DNA of 64,000 nt from Roseimicrobium sp. ORNL1 (GTDB lineage Bacteria; Verrucomicrobiota; Verrucomicrobiia; Verrucomicrobiales; Verrucomicrobiaceae): positions 2,542,001 to 2,606,000 of the forward strand of contig NZ_CP049143.1 of assembly GCF_011044495.1 (NCBI RefSeq). Direction: 5' to 3'. This document shows, piece by piece, positions 63,315 through 64,000 of the stretch (within the stretch, counting starts at the first letter, position 1; each line of letters begins with the position of its first letter). Under the pieces are notes generated by a model. That model was not told where the DNA came from, did no database searches, and saw only the letters and a program-made list of their open reading frames with translations. The translations under genes were made by a program, and so were the position numbers.

Positions 63315-64000
63315 ATGGATTCTATCAGCGAAAGTCTCGCATCCCCAGGCACCTCCGGCTCACCCATCCCGGAACTCTCCGCCCTCGCCCCCACCCACGA
63401 AGCCTTCGCCCAGGCCATCTCCCTCGGCGAGGAACCCGCAGCCGCCTGCCAGCGCCTCTTCCGCGGCAAGACTGCCGCCACCGCAGGGAAAAAGGCCGCC
63501 GCGCTTCTCGCAGACCCCGCCATCGCCGCACGCATTGCCGGGCTGCAGCGTCAGGCCGACCACATCGCCCGCCATCACGCGCACTTCACCAAGGCCGACC
63601 TCATCACCTTCCTCGTCGAGACCATCCAGACGCCCGTCAGCAGCGTCGACCAGCACCACCGCCAGTGCCAGGAGTGGACCCGCGACGAACTCACCACCTC
63701 CGGCCGCAGGGCAAACGCCACATCCCAGCAGAAAACACAATCGCCAACTTCAAAGAAGTCCACCGCCACCAAGGCATCCTCTAGAGCCGCGAAAGCAAAC
63801 GACACCAGCAATGGGGCAGGGGAGGGACTCGGCACCATCACCCAGGAAGCAGGCACAGGCACAGGCACAGGCGCTGAAACCGACACCGCACCCGCACCCC
63901 CCATCCTCCTCCGCAGCAAAACCAAAGTCCCCAGCAAACTCGACGCCGCAAAACTCCTCGCCACCCTCTGCGGCTGGCACGCCCCCGCTAAACTCGAAAG
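63315..64000 (+). CDS. Terminase small subunit (partial, runs off the window)
   Basis: At least 228 residues from ATG 63315 (MDSISESLASPGTSG), open to the window edge. Residues ~30-80 (HEAFAQAISLGEEPAAACQR; ATAGKKAAALLADPAIAARI) match the helix-turn-helix region of Terminase_2-type small subunits, and HFTKADLITFLVETIQTPVS the linker that follows. A low-complexity Thr/Lys/Ala and Gly-Thr repeat insert lies at ~140-190. The protein binds the packaging site and recruits the large subunit, expected just beyond the edge. It is transcribed away from the virion genes, unlike in T7. Confidence 0.72.
   Translation, partial: MDSISESLASPGTSGSPIPELSALAPTHEAFAQAISLGEEPAAACQRLFRGKTAATAGKKAAALLADPAIAARIAGLQRQADHIARHHAHFTKADLITFLVETIQTPVSSVDQHHRQCQEWTRDELTTSGRRANATSQQKTQSPTSKKSTATKASSRAAKANDTSNGAGEGLGTITQEAGTGTGTGAETDTAPAPPILLRSKTKVPSKLDAAKLLATLCGWHAPAKLE

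Overview
The window looks like a chromosomal segment of a GC-rich Gram-negative bacterium. An OprD-type porin implies an outer membrane. The dispersed-repeat content and gene families resemble Verrucomicrobiota, but this is an inference without a marker gene. The first ~7 kb is ordinary host sequence: the tail of a membrane protein gene, an outer-membrane porin, a copper-exporting P-type ATPase divergent from a CorE-like metal-sensing ECF sigma factor, and a secreted protein of unknown function.

From ~7.4 kb to the right edge lies a large prophage with a T7-like (podovirus) virion module, read mainly on the minus strand from right to left: small Gly/Pro-rich virion proteins, portal (53059-54759), Bbp19-like protein, scaffold (50055-50948), capsid (42465-43361), tail tubular proteins A and B (40779-41381, 38008-40449), internal virion proteins (34506-37623), a 1920-residue polyvalent protein (28740-34502), two tail fibres (15725-14457, 12313-10991), a LamG-type protein, lipoproteins, a holin candidate and an endolysin (7754-8182). 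A terminase small subunit begins at 63315 on the plus strand and runs off the window. No phage RNA polymerase, integrase or attachment site is visible here.

Three insertions into this backbone stand out. (1) Between capsid and scaffold sits a 6-kb block on the opposite strand: a SIR2-like protein, a 173-residue protein and a 1182-residue protein with an HEGFH zincin motif. This is a candidate antiviral system not matching one I know. (2) Downstream of the polyvalent protein, 17-28 kb holds an array of partial copies of its C-terminal half. Each begins at the same point, most end in a different effector (kinase-like, or zincin toxin with a small coupled putative immunity gene), and they are separated by copies of one ~80-120 bp repeat. 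One cassette is broken by an 853-bp IS5-type element, another by a one-base frameshift. This looks like a reservoir for exchanging the C-terminus of an injected virion protein. (3) An acyltransferase gene lies between the two tail-fibre paralogues, suggesting surface modification of the lysogen.

Nearly every intergenic space of the prophage contains dispersed repeats, hairpin-rich repeats, or tandem arrays with a 7-bp period. A recurring ~16-bp motif lies 10-14 bp before several phage start codons. A paralogous family of small one-helix membrane proteins occupies 56.7-61.3 kb.
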